In this document: positions 16,401 through 26,090 of the stretch, in pieces
How the letters are laid out: the number at the start of each line of letters is the position of its first letter
Numbering within the stretch: the first letter of the stretch is position 1
Assembly (NCBI RefSeq): GCF_902705885.1
Contig: NZ_CACSIP010000056.1
Location: 1-64,000, forward strand
Direction of reading: 5' to 3'
Length of the DNA: 64,000 nt
DNA from: Mycolicibacterium austroafricanum
Lineage (GTDB): Bacteria > Actinomycetota > Actinomycetes > Mycobacteriales > Mycobacteriaceae
Made by a program: the position numbers and the translations under genes
The notes under the pieces: generated by a model
The model's database searches: none
What the model saw: only the letters and a program-made list of their open reading frames with translations
Told to the model about the DNA's origin: nothing

Positions 16401-16778
16401 CTATCCGGTGTCGCCCTTTTCGTCGAGCATCCTCTTCAGGATGGGATTAAGCAGACGTTGCATCTCGCCGTTCGGAAACGCCGGACGTTCCTCTTCTGCC
16501 AGATAGCCGGAGTGGTCGTCGTCCGACTCGTACCTCACTGGGCCAACAGGCTGCGACAGGTAGAACGTGCGGTCAGCCACGCGGCCGTCGTTCTTGCGCT
16601 TCATTCGCTCCAGTGCGGGGCGCAACAGCTTCTCCTGCCAGGGGGCGACAACCGCCGCTCCCCGCTTTAGATTCAGCCCTAGATCCTCGGCAGCCTCTTG
16701 AGCCTGGCGAGTCTTTAGGCCACACTTGCCGGCAAGTCGTGCCAGCGTCAACTTTTTCTCCTGTGGCATCAACCACAT
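16401..16778 (-). CDS. Small basic protein, helix-turn-helix-like (possible regulator)
   Basis: The protein is about 125 residues if started at the ATG 16778 (MWLMPQEKK), which follows AAGGG; an in-frame ATG 9 nt later is equally possible. The longer frame to 16937 begins with a basic leader of poor quality. Residues 5-55 (KKLTLARLAGKCGLKTRQAQEAAEDLGLNLK, split by charged turns) look like a helix-turn-helix or IF2-N-type DNA-binding region. The rest is charged. It sits near the right end of the element, facing away from the attachment site, a common place for an immunity-type repressor. That role is inferred. Confidence 0.5.
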   Translation of the reverse strand: MWLMPQEKKLTLARLAGKCGLKTRQAQEAAEDLGLNLKRGAAVVAPWQEKLLRPALERMKRKNDGRVADRTFYLSQPVGPVRYESDDDHSGYLAEEERPAFPNGEMQRLLNPILKRMLDEKGDTG

Positions 16779-17226
16779 CCCTTGTCGTCGAAACGGCGGA
16801 AACACGCAGTTCACGACAGGGTGGACACTCCGACGACGGCGCTTAGATCTGCCAATCCTCTGCGGACTGACAGCGCTAGCGCCTAGGCTCGGGCAGGTAT
16901 TGTCCAGATACAGCACGAGGCCCTGACGGAGTACCACTCGGTCAGGGCTTTTGTGTTCCCGAACCAGCGGTATCGCTAGTCCGATCTAGCGTCGCACAGT
17001 TTCCCGACACGTTTTCGGTAGTTACCGTCTTGTTATAGACGCCTGAGTCGTCCATCACAGACAGTTGGTGGCGCTCTGCCAACCCCCGACAGTGAGCCTC
17101 GGATGAGGTCGAGTCGACCCTCCAAGCCGCCGCGGTACACCACCCGACCGAGTGCGATAGCGAAGGGATCAGGCAGGCCTTCCATACGGTCCACTCTGCT
17201 GCGGGCCACAGACACCGAGCAGATCG
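16779..17226. other. Non-coding stretch of the element (no supported gene)
   Basis: I see no convincing gene here. The open frames at 16942-17439 and 17033-17278 run across the arm repeats or the tRNA and lack good starts. The stretch holds a plus-strand terminator hairpin (16920-16952) with no gene upstream on that strand; it may end a small RNA. Confidence 0.4.
16920..16952 (+). terminator. Orphan rho-independent terminator
   Basis: GCCCTGAC (16920-16927) pairs perfectly with GTCAGGGC (16941-16948), followed by TTTT. The preceding plus-strand gene already has its own terminator, so this one probably ends a separate short transcript starting between 16352 and about 16900. A TAGGCT that could be a -10 element sits near 16884. 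Confidence 0.55.
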
Positions 17227-17249
17227 GATAGCACGCGAGATAGCACGCG
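17227..17249 (+). repeat. Integrase arm-type site pair, right
   Basis: Two perfect copies of GATAGCACGCG, at 17227-17237 and 17239-17249, lie 48-70 bp inside the right core. They have the same orientation as the left pair, and their placement suits integrase arm binding. Confidence 0.6.
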
Positions 17250-17296
17250 ATTCGCTTCGTACGGCTAAATACTGGCACTGAACTGCATGTACTTTG

Positions 17297-17370
<74 letters not shown>

Positions 17371-17527
17371 TTGCCCTCCCACGGTCGTTGCGCCGCGGGC
17401 CAGAGAGCACTTTAGCCTACGTCCGCGCCGCCTCGCCAATACGCTCCCAGCCGGGCGCGCACTGCCCGCGGTGAGGCAGGATGGACACCGAGCACGCAGT
17501 CCCGCGAAAGATATCTGGAGGAGCCCT

Positions 17528-17782
17528 GTGATCGGGTATGTCGCCGTTCTGGCCGTCGGCTACGTGCTGGGAACCAAGGCGGGCAGACAGCGCTACGAGC
17601 AGCTCTCGGGAACCTACAAGGCCGTCACGGGCAGTCCGGCGGCCAAGGCGGTCATCGACGCGGGACGGCGCAAGATCGCCGACCGGGTGTCGCCCGACCC
17701 GTCGATGGTGGAGTTGACCCCGATCGATTCCGGCACCGAGGTCCTCGAGCCGGAGCAGATGACGAAGAAGAAGGCCCGTTAG
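17528..17782 (+). CDS. Small conserved membrane-anchored protein
   Basis: The product is 84 residues. The GTG at 17528 has a strong Shine-Dalgarno (CTGGAGGAG) and gives an N-terminal hydrophobic segment (GYVAVLAVGYVLG), then a basic region (TKAGRQRYEQLSGTYKAV) and a charged tail ending KKKAR. The pattern TKAGRQRYEQ is widespread in small actinobacterial proteins of unknown function. It lies just outside the tRNA-Asn element and converges with the next gene, overlapping by 4 nt. Function unknown. Confidence 0.75.
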   Translation: MIGYVAVLAVGYVLGTKAGRQRYEQLSGTYKAVTGSPAAKAVIDAGRRKIADRVSPDPSMVELTPIDSGTEVLEPEQMTKKKAR

Positions 17783-18090
17783 CCGAACTGGCGGGTGATG
17801 GTGGTGCCGGGCAGCAGCGGCCCGGTCTCGAACGGGATGCCGACCCCGATGCCGTCGCCGTAGAGGCCGATCTCCGGGGTGCCGACGACGACGGGCGAAC
17901 CGTTGGAGTAGCCCATGCAGTTGCCGTCTTCTTTGTTGCCGAACCAGGCCAGGCAGGCCGGCTGCGCGGTCACCTGCGGAGCGGCATCGGTGCTGTTCAG
18001 CGACGCGTAGAGCGGCACGGTCACGGCTGCAGCCGCGAACGCCCCAGCGATCAGCCGGGTGCTGTTGGTCCGAATCATCTGTCCAAGCAT
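17779..18090 (-). CDS. Small exported mycobacterial protein
   Basis: The product is about 103 residues with a signal-like start (TRLIAGAFAAAAVTVPLYASL) and a mature part with two cysteines (ACLAWFGNKEDGNC), probably disulfide-linked, and Gly/Pro-rich loops. The ATG at 18090 follows AAAGGCGAG and is chosen over a TTG at 18096; an ATG at 18078 is also possible. It is the kind of small secreted mycobacterial protein with no assigned function. The stop overlaps the convergent upstream gene. Confidence 0.7.
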   Translation of the reverse strand: MLGQMIRTNSTRLIAGAFAAAAVTVPLYASLNSTDAAPQVTAQPACLAWFGNKEDGNCMGYSNGSPVVVGTPEIGLYGDGIGVGIPFETGPLLPGTTITRQFG

Positions 18091-18160
18091 CGCCAACTCG
18101 CCTTTCTCACACGTTCCTCACGGACCCGACCGCACGCCCACAATAACCCGGCAGGCGTGA

Positions 18161-20107
18161 TCATGCAGTCAGGTCGTCGCCACTTGCCTGTTCGAGCAGG
18201 CTGCGCCGGTAGCTCTCCATGGCTACCAGGTCGCCGAACAGCGCGTGGTATTCGTCACCCTGTTCGACCGGCGACATCCGCTGCAGCTTGGACTTCACCT
18301 CGGCGATCTGGCGTCCGATCCAGACTTCCTGCAGCCGGGCCAGCACCCCGCCGATGTAGCGGGGCAACCGCTCGTCGTCGGCGTTTATCGCCTCGGCGCT
18401 GAGTTCGTTGACCAGCCCGGCCGCCATCGGGGAGGCGGTCTGGTCGCGGACCGCCTCGATCCACTGCGCGCCGGTCACCCCTGCCGACGTGCCGCCGGCC
18501 GCGTGGATCGCCACCCGAACCGCCGCATAACCGGGGTGGGTGAAGCTCTCGGTGGCCAGCGAATCGAAGACCGGCCCGGCTAGCGCCGGGTACTGCAACG
18601 CCGACTTGAGCGCTTCGCGCTGCGGCCACAGCGTGGGGTCGGCCGGGTGGGGCCGGGCCGCGGCGGGCGTCGCTCCCGCCGGGGCGCCCGGCGCCGGGGC
18701 GGGTTCGGGGGTGCCGCGGCGGCGCGCCCGGTCAGGCATCCCTCGCTTGCCGGCTTCTTCGCGCACCCGACTGAGTACCTGGCCCTCGTCGCGCCACCCC
18801 GTCCAGCCCGCCAGTCGGCGCGCGTATTCGTCACGCAGCGCGTAGTCCCGGATCTGGGCGACCAGCGGCACGCACCGGCGCAACGCGTCGACCTGAGCCT
18901 GCGGATCGTTGTCCAGTGCGTCGCCGTCGGGGATCAGGCTGCGGATCGCGAACTCGAACATCGGGATCCGGCGCGCCACCAGGTCCCGAAGAGCGCCGTC
19001 ACCGGACTTCAGCCGCAGGTCACACGGGTCCATACCATCGGAAGCGATTGCCACAAAGGATTTTCCGGCCACCTGCTGGTCGCCGTCGAACGCCTTGAGG
19101 GCCGCGGCCTGACCGGCCGCGTCGCCGTCGAACACGAAGATCAGCTCGCCGCGGTACCAGTTGTCGTCCATCATCAGCCGCCGCAGCAGCGCCAGGTGGC
19201 CGTCGCCGAAGGCGGTGCCGCAGGACGCGACCGCCGTGGTCTCGCCGGCCAGGTGCATGGCCATCACGTCGGTGTAACCCTCCACGACGACGGCCCGGTG
19301 CGCCTTGGCGATGTCGCGCCTGGCCAGGTCGAGGCCGAACAGCACGGCCGACTTCTTGTACAGCACCGTCTCGGGGGTGTTGACGTACTTGGCTTCCATC
19401 TGGTCGTCGTCGAAGATCCGCCGGGCACCGAACCCGATGACCTCCCCACCCCCGGCCCTGATCGGCCACAGCAGCCGGCGGTGGAACCGGTCCATGGGTC
19501 CGCGGCGCCCCTCCCTGGACAAACCGGCCGCCTCGAGCTCCTTGAAGTCGAAGCCCTTGCGCAGCAGGTGCTTTGTCAGCGAATCCCACCCCGACGGCGC
19601 AAAACCGCAGCCGAACCGGGCGGCGGCCTCCGCGTCGAAGTTGCGCTCGGTCAGGTACTGCCGCGCCGGGGCGGCTTCCTCGGACTGCAGCGCGGCGGCA
19701 TAGAACTCCTGCGCGGCGACGTTGGCGGCCAGCAGCCTGCTGCGGCTGCTGCGATCACGCTGCACGTTGGTCGTCGACGACCCGGTGTAGGTGACGGTGT
19801 AACCGACGCGGTCGGCGAGCAGCTCCACCGCCTCGACGAAGCTGACGTGCTCGATCTTCTGCAGGAAAGCGTAGGCGTCGCCGCCCTCCCCACACCCGAA
19901 ACAGTGGAAGTGCCCGTGGTTGGGCCGAACGTGGAACGACGGGGATTTCTCGTCATGGAAGGGACACAGGCCCTTCATCGAATCCGCGCCGGCACGCCGC
20001 AGCTGGACGTACTCACCGACAAGATCCTCGATGTTGACCTTCTCGCGGATAGCGGCGATATCGCGATCAGGGATCCTGCCCCGCCCCCGAGTCCCGTCGC
20101 CCGCCAC
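18161..20107 (-). CDS. dnaG: DNA primase
   Basis: The protein is 648 residues. The CHC2 zinc finger is visible (Cys48, His51, Cys69, Cys72), followed by the catalytic core with the TOPRIM motif VVVEGYTDVMAMH, DGDAAGQAA and DPCDLRL. A C-terminal DnaB-interacting region follows a low-complexity linker rich in Pro/Ala/Gly. It makes RNA primers for Okazaki fragments. The gene follows dgt on the same strand with 31 nt between, the usual mycobacterial arrangement (Rv2343c/Rv2344c). Length matches the family. Confidence 0.96.
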   Translation of the reverse strand: MAGDGTRGRGRIPDRDIAAIREKVNIEDLVGEYVQLRRAGADSMKGLCPFHDEKSPSFHVRPNHGHFHCFGCGEGGDAYAFLQKIEHVSFVEAVELLADRVGYTVTYTGSSTTNVQRDRSSRSRLLAANVAAQEFYAAALQSEEAAPARQYLTERNFDAEAAARFGCGFAPSGWDSLTKHLLRKGFDFKELEAAGLSREGRRGPMDRFHRRLLWPIRAGGGEVIGFGARRIFDDDQMEAKYVNTPETVLYKKSAVLFGLDLARRDIAKAHRAVVVEGYTDVMAMHLAGETTAVASCGTAFGDGHLALLRRLMMDDNWYRGELIFVFDGDAAGQAAALKAFDGDQQVAGKSFVAIASDGMDPCDLRLKSGDGALRDLVARRIPMFEFAIRSLIPDGDALDNDPQAQVDALRRCVPLVAQIRDYALRDEYARRLAGWTGWRDEGQVLSRVREEAGKRGMPDRARRRGTPEPAPAPGAPAGATPAAARPHPADPTLWPQREALKSALQYPALAGPVFDSLATESFTHPGYAAVRVAIHAAGGTSAGVTGAQWIEAVRDQTASPMAAGLVNELSAEAINADDERLPRYIGGVLARLQEVWIGRQIAEVKSKLQRMSPVEQGDEYHALFGDLVAMESYRRSLLEQASGDDLTA

Positions 20108-20138
20108 CCGGCCAGTCTAGAGCCCGCAGCGGTGGCGG

Positions 20139-21407
20139 CTACGCGGGTTCGAGGCGCTCCAGTCGACCTTCGGTGTAGGACGCCACCTGGTCGATCACCA
20201 CCCGCAGCCGGGCGCCGTCGTCGGGGGCGGAGTTGAAGTCGGGAACCAACAGCGGATCCAGTGTCGCCGGCGCGCCCGCGCGGATGAACTGCACCGCCGC
20301 GTCGATCCGGTCCCGCTGCTGCGCCTGCAGGTCCAGGTGCCGGGGGTCGGACATGATGAACTGCAGCGCGAGGATCTTCAGCACCGCCACCTCGGCGCGC
20401 ACCACGGTGGGCACCTCGAGGTCTGCGCGATACCGCACCAACCGCCCCGGGCCGGCCACGGCGCGGGTGGCCGCGATGGCCGACGACGCGAAACGGCCCA
20501 CCAACTCACTGGTCATGGTCTTCAAGGCCACCGACGCCGCCAACGTCCCGTCGTACTTGCCGACGGCGGCCACCGCGGGCAGCAGTGACAGCCGCTCAGC
20601 AGCCTCGACCAGATCCGCGGCCGCCAGGCCGCCGCCCATACCGTGGGACTGGCCCAGCCGGCCCAGCGCGCTCACCGCGTCGTCGTCGGCCAGTACCCGC
20701 AGGTCGATCCGTCCGGAGGTGACTCCGTCCTCGACGTCGTGCACGGAGTAGGCGACGTCGTCGGCCCAGTCCATGATCTGCGCCTCCAGGCACGGCCGCC
20801 GGTCCGGCGCGTCACCGCGCACCCAGGCCGCGGCGGCGGCGTCGTCGGCGTAGAAGCCGAACTTGCCGCCCTCCGGTGCCCGGTACCACGGATACTTCGT
20901 CACCGCGTCCAGCGCGGCCCGTGTCAGGTTCAGCCCCGCACTGCGCGGCTCCTCTGCCTGCGTGTCAAGAACTTTGGGTTCCAGTCGGGTCAGGATGCGG
21001 AAGTTCTGCGCATTGCCTTCGAACCCACCGCACGCCTCGGCGAGCTCGTTGAGCGCCCGCTCCCCGTTGTGCCCGTACGGCGGGTGACCGATGTCGTGCG
21101 CCAGCCCGGCCAGGTCGACCAGATCCGGGTCGGCACCCAGGCCGACGGCCATTCCCCGGCCGATCTGCGCGACCTCCAGCGAGTGGGTGAGCCGGGTGCG
21201 TGGAGTTTCGCTCTGCCGCGGTCCGACCACCTGGGTCTTGTCGGCCAGCCGGCGCAACGCGGCCGAGTGCAGCACCCGAGCCCGGTCGCGCGCGAAATCG
21301 GTGCGGTGCTCAGCGGCCGTGCCGGGCAACGCAGCACTCTTCGCCGGTTCGACCACCAGACGCTGGCGGTCGAACGCGTCGTAGCTGTCCTGCAGTCGTG
21401 GGCTCAC
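20139..21407 (-). CDS. dgt: dGTPase-like triphosphohydrolase
   Basis: The protein is 422 residues of the HD superfamily: GLAHDIGHPPYGHNGE carries the metal-binding HD pair, the N-terminal RTRLTHSLEVAQIGRG motif supplies another His, and MDWADDVAYSVHD is the third metal motif. It hydrolyses dGTP or other dNTPs to nucleoside plus triphosphate, controlling dNTP pools. The GTG at 21407 is chosen because the upstream extension to 21449 has no homologous character. It is upstream of dnaG and likely co-transcribed, linking dNTP control with replication. Confidence 0.92.
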   Translation of the reverse strand: MSPRLQDSYDAFDRQRLVVEPAKSAALPGTAAEHRTDFARDRARVLHSAALRRLADKTQVVGPRQSETPRTRLTHSLEVAQIGRGMAVGLGADPDLVDLAGLAHDIGHPPYGHNGERALNELAEACGGFEGNAQNFRILTRLEPKVLDTQAEEPRSAGLNLTRAALDAVTKYPWYRAPEGGKFGFYADDAAAAAWVRGDAPDRRPCLEAQIMDWADDVAYSVHDVEDGVTSGRIDLRVLADDDAVSALGRLGQSHGMGGGLAAADLVEAAERLSLLPAVAAVGKYDGTLAASVALKTMTSELVGRFASSAIAATRAVAGPGRLVRYRADLEVPTVVRAEVAVLKILALQFIMSDPRHLDLQAQQRDRIDAAVQFIRAGAPATLDPLLVPDFNSAPDDGARLRVVIDQVASYTEGRLERLEPA

Positions 21408-21472
21408 CGAAGCACAGTCTGCCAGCACTGCCGATCGGATCCTGACCACCGCCGCGCACTACATTGACGGAT

Positions 21473-23473
21473 ATGCGCATCGCCCGACTCATCGGCCTGC
21501 TGGTCGCCATCCTGACGACGACCGCCCTGGTGGCCCCCGGTGCCGCGGCGGCCCCGCCGCTGCGGCTTCCGGCGTACATCACCGACGACGCGAACGCCTT
21601 GGACGCGGCCGGCGAGGCCCGGGTGCAGAGCGCGATCGATCGGCTCTACGACGAGCAACGAATCCGGCTGTGGGTGGTCTTCGTCGAGGACTTCGCCGGC
21701 CAGCCCGCGCAGGCGTGGGCGCAATCCACCTATCAGCGCAGCGATCTGGGCGACCAGGACGCGATCCTGGCGGTCGCCACCGTGGACCGGGCGTACGCGT
21801 TCCTGGCGCCGACCGAGGCGCTGGGCGGCGTCGACATCGACGAGGTACGGCGCAACGACGTCGAACCGCTGCTGCGCACCGGCGACTGGGCCGGCGCGGC
21901 GGTTGCGGCCGCCGACGGCCTGGCCGACACCAGCCCGTCGGGTGGTTCGGGCAGCTGGGTGGGCATGCTCGTGCTCCTCGGGGTGATCGCGCTGGCGGTC
22001 GGTGCGCTGCTGCTGTGGCAGCGCCGCCGCAAGCGCAAGCGGCGCGAGGCCGAGTTCGCCGCCGCGCAGCGGGTGGACCCGTCCGACCCGAATGCCCTGG
22101 CGTCGGTGTCTGTCGACGCGCTCGACGACCTGTCCAAGAAGATCGTCGTCGAGGTGGACAACGAGGTGCGCACCAGCGAGAACGAGTTGACGCTGGCGGT
22201 CGAGGAATTCGGCGAGAAGGACACCACGGCGTTCACCCGCGCGGTGACCAACGCCAAGACCACGCTGGCGCAGGCGCTCAACGTGCGCCAGATTCTCGAC
22301 GACGCGGTGCCCGAGACGCCGCAGCAGCGCCGCGACCTGCTGACCCGGGTGATCGTCGCCGCCGCCCGAGCCGACCAGGAACTCGAGGCCCAACGGGAGT
22401 CGTTCGCCCAGCTTCGTGACCTGGTGATCAACGCGCCCACCCGGCTGGACAAGCTGACCCAGCAGATGGTCGACCTGACCGCCCGGCTGGCCCCGGCCGA
22501 GCAGGCACTCGCCCGGCTGCACTCCCAATTCGCCGAGAGCGCACTCGTTTCGGTGGCCGACAACATCGACGAGGCCAAGCAGCGGCTGGAGTTCGCCGAC
22601 CAGAACATCGGCACCGCCCGCGATCTGGTGTCGCGGCCGTCGAACCGGCAGATCGGCCTTGTGGACGCCATCCACGCGGCCGAGGCGGCACTGGGTCAGG
22701 CCCGCACGCTGCTCGACGCCGTGGACAGCGCGGGCACCGACATCAACCGGGCGGTGGCCGGTCTGCCCGCCGCGATCGCCGACATCCAGAACGGCATCAA
22801 CCAGGCGGGAAACCAGCTCGCGCAGGGCGGCGTCGCGGTGGCCACCGAGCTCAGTTCCGCCCGCGACGACGCGGTGCAGGCGGTGGCGCACGCCCAGAGC
22901 GCGGGCAACTCCGACCCGCTCGGCGCGTTCACCCGGCTGACCCAGGCCGACGCCGAGTTGGACCGGCTCCTCGAAGAGGTGGCCCACGAACGGGAAACCA
23001 CCGAACGCCTCAGCCGAACCTACGACCAGGCACTGTTCAACGCCCAGTCCCGGGTGCGCTCGGTCTCGGACTACATCGACACCCGCCGCGGCGTCGTCGG
23101 CCCCGAGGCGCGCACCCGGCTGTCGGAGGCGGTGCGCCAGTTGCAAGCCGCGCAGGACAAGCGGTCCACGAACCTGGCCGAAGCCACCGCCCACGCGAAC
23201 GGCGCCGCGATGCTGGCCGCGCAGGCCCAGTCGCTGGCCAACTCCGACGTCGCTGCCGCCCAGCGCCACTTCAACGGACCGTACGGCGGCGGCGGTCGCG
23301 GGGGTGGCGGTCAGATGGGTGCCGTGATCGGCGGCATCCTCATCGGCAACGTGCTCTCCGGAGCGCTTCGCGGCGGGTTCGGCGGTGGCGGGTTCGGTGG
23401 TGGCTTCGGCGGCGGCGGCTTCGGCGGTGGAGGTGGCGGCGGCGGGTTCAGCGGCGGCGGCGGCCGCTTCTAG
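21473..23473 (+). CDS. TPM-domain membrane protein with glycine-rich tail (Rv2345-like)
   Basis: The protein is 666 residues. It has a signal peptide (LLVAILTTTALVAPGAAAAPP), a TPM domain (about 30-160), a single membrane helix (GMLVLLGVIALAVGALLLW) and a basic stop-transfer region (QRRRKRKRREAE). A long cytoplasmic coiled-coil-type region full of Gln/Ala heptads follows, then a Gly/Phe repeat tail (GGGGFGGGF type). TPM domains occur in membrane-repair and photosystem-assembly proteins. Its place next to dgt matches Rv2345 of M. tuberculosis. The ATG at 21473 is preferred over the TTG at 21464. Function not established. Confidence 0.87.
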   Translation: MRIARLIGLLVAILTTTALVAPGAAAAPPLRLPAYITDDANALDAAGEARVQSAIDRLYDEQRIRLWVVFVEDFAGQPAQAWAQSTYQRSDLGDQDAILAVATVDRAYAFLAPTEALGGVDIDEVRRNDVEPLLRTGDWAGAAVAAADGLADTSPSGGSGSWVGMLVLLGVIALAVGALLLWQRRRKRKRREAEFAAAQRVDPSDPNALASVSVDALDDLSKKIVVEVDNEVRTSENELTLAVEEFGEKDTTAFTRAVTNAKTTLAQALNVRQILDDAVPETPQQRRDLLTRVIVAAARADQELEAQRESFAQLRDLVINAPTRLDKLTQQMVDLTARLAPAEQALARLHSQFAESALVSVADNIDEAKQRLEFADQNIGTARDLVSRPSNRQIGLVDAIHAAEAALGQARTLLDAVDSAGTDINRAVAGLPAAIADIQNGINQAGNQLAQGGVAVATELSSARDDAVQAVAHAQSAGNSDPLGAFTRLTQADAELDRLLEEVAHERETTERLSRTYDQALFNAQSRVRSVSDYIDTRRGVVGPEARTRLSEAVRQLQAAQDKRSTNLAEATAHANGAAMLAAQAQSLANSDVAAAQRHFNGPYGGGGRGGGGQMGAVIGGILIGNVLSGALRGGFGGGGFGGGFGGGGFGGGGGGGGFSGGGGRF

Positions 23474-23474
23474 C

Positions 23475-23537
23475 TCCCGCGAGCGTGCGCGTCCGCGGCC
23501 GACACGCCGCCGCTCTCCCGAACTTTGCGCACGTTCG
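23475..23537. repeat. Left arm of a 63-bp imperfect inverted repeat
   Basis: This stretch, starting 1-2 nt after the stop of the TPM gene, matches the reverse complement of 24506-24568 over about 63 bp without gaps and with roughly 12 mismatches (about 80% identity, by eye). It frames the DUF559-type gene. Confidence 0.75.
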
Positions 23538-23628
23538 TCACCGCCGCCGTTGTCCCCAATTTCCCTTTGATCCCCAACCCGCGGGCTTGGGGCGCCGACG
23601 CCGGCTACCTCTGGTCACGATCGTCGAC

Positions 23629-24507
23629 ATGCTCGACGAATTGTTCGCCACCCAGGGTGGTGTCGCGACCACCGCCCAGCTGCTCACGGCATACAGCCGC
23701 AGCCGCCTCGACACAGCCATCCGCGACGGAGCGCTGCTCAAGGTGTGGCCGGGCGTCTACAGCCGCGAAGAACCCGACATCCTCATCAGATTGCGCGGTC
23801 TGGACCTCCGCGCCGGCGGACCCGTCGCAGTGTGCCTCGGCACGGCCGCCGCCGCGTACGGTTTCGACACCCAGGACACCACCGACCTACACGTGCTCAC
23901 ACCGCCGGGCCACCAGCTGCGCAACTCCGCCGGCCTTGTCGTGCACCGGCGCGACGGTGCCCCGCTGGGCACGATCGAGGGCCGCCCGGCCACCACACCG
24001 GAGTGGACCGCTGTCGAGGTCGCGCGATCTCTGCGACGTCCCAGAACTCTCGCAACGCTGGATGCGGCGTTGCGTAGCAACACCTGTGGCCGGCGGGGAT
24101 TACTCGCGACTGCGGCCGCACAGGCTGGTCGACGCGGGATCGTTGCCGTGCGTGAGCTCATCCCGCTGGCAGATCCGCTGGCCGAATCTCCGATGGAGAG
24201 CGAGGCGCGCCTGGCCATGCTCGACGGCGGACTGCCGCCGCCGGTGTTGCAACACCGGATCATCGACCGAAACGGCAGGACGTGGCGCCTGGACTTCGCC
24301 TGGCCCGACCATCGTCTCGCGGTCGAATACGACGGGTTCGACTGGCACAGCGACCCAGATCAGTTCCGCCGCGATCGGCAGAAGCGCGCGGCGTTGACCG
24401 AGGTCGGCTGGTCACTGCTGTCAGTGGTGTCCGATGACGTGCGGAGACGGTCGCGGGACATGGTGCGCCGCATCGAGGTCGAGCTCGCGCGATCCCGTGC
24501 GGCGTGA
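23629..24507 (+). CDS. AbiEi-like HTH plus DUF559 (Vsr-like nuclease fold) protein
   Basis: The protein is 292 residues. The N-terminal part (LDELFATQGGVATTAQLLTA) resembles the winged-helix start of AbiEi-type antitoxins. The C-terminal part (LDFAWPDHRLAVEYDGFDWH, then DPDQFRRDRQKRAALTEVGW) is a DUF559 domain, a relative of the Vsr and PD-(D/E)xK nucleases, with the acidic residues in place. The start chosen is ATG 23629; the frame extends upstream to 23485, but that part looks like read-through of the repeat. Such genes are common as multicopy families in actinobacteria. The gene stands alone, its stop codon inside the right arm of the inverted repeat. Function unknown. Confidence 0.75.
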   Translation: MLDELFATQGGVATTAQLLTAYSRSRLDTAIRDGALLKVWPGVYSREEPDILIRLRGLDLRAGGPVAVCLGTAAAAYGFDTQDTTDLHVLTPPGHQLRNSAGLVVHRRDGAPLGTIEGRPATTPEWTAVEVARSLRRPRTLATLDAALRSNTCGRRGLLATAAAQAGRRGIVAVRELIPLADPLAESPMESEARLAMLDGGLPPPVLQHRIIDRNGRTWRLDFAWPDHRLAVEYDGFDWHSDPDQFRRDRQKRAALTEVGWSLLSVVSDDVRRRSRDMVRRIEVELARSRAA

Positions 24508-24568
24508 GCGTGCGCAGAGTTGGGGAAATGTGCGGCGTGTCCGCCACTGACCCGCACGCTCGCGAGGG
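24506..24568. repeat. Right arm of the 63-bp imperfect inverted repeat
   Basis: It matches the reverse complement of 23475-23537 and contains the TGA of the DUF559-type gene. It ends 9 nt before the stop of glyS. The pair could be the termini of a small transposable cassette, or a bidirectional terminator. Confidence 0.75.
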
Positions 24569-24576
24569 AAAGGAGC

Positions 24577-25992
<1,416 letters not shown>

Positions 25993-26054
25993 GGCTCCAC
26001 AGCGTAGCGAGGCCGGTTGGGTGGTCGGGGCGCGGGCGAGGGCACCCCTGCTGG

Positions 26055-26082
26055 TTGACATGCGCAGTCGCGCATGTATCGT
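26055..26082 (+). promoter_or_regulatory. smtB-zur promoter with overlapping operator palindrome
   Basis: A consensus -35 TTGACA (26055-26060) and a -10-like TATCGT (26077-26082) are 16 bp apart. Between and overlapping them lies the perfect palindrome ACATGCGC-AGTC-GCGCATGT (26058-26077). A repressor bound there would block RNA polymerase. SmtB-type ArsR repressors bind such inverted repeats, so it is the likely SmtB operator. Transcription would begin about 26089-26091, at or next to the ATG. Confidence 0.75.
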
Positions 26083-26090
26083 GGCATCAA

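Noticed and set aside
17033..17278. 81-residue minus frame with Cys-rich start
   Set aside because: It covers the arm repeats, has no Shine-Dalgarno and no recognisable pattern.
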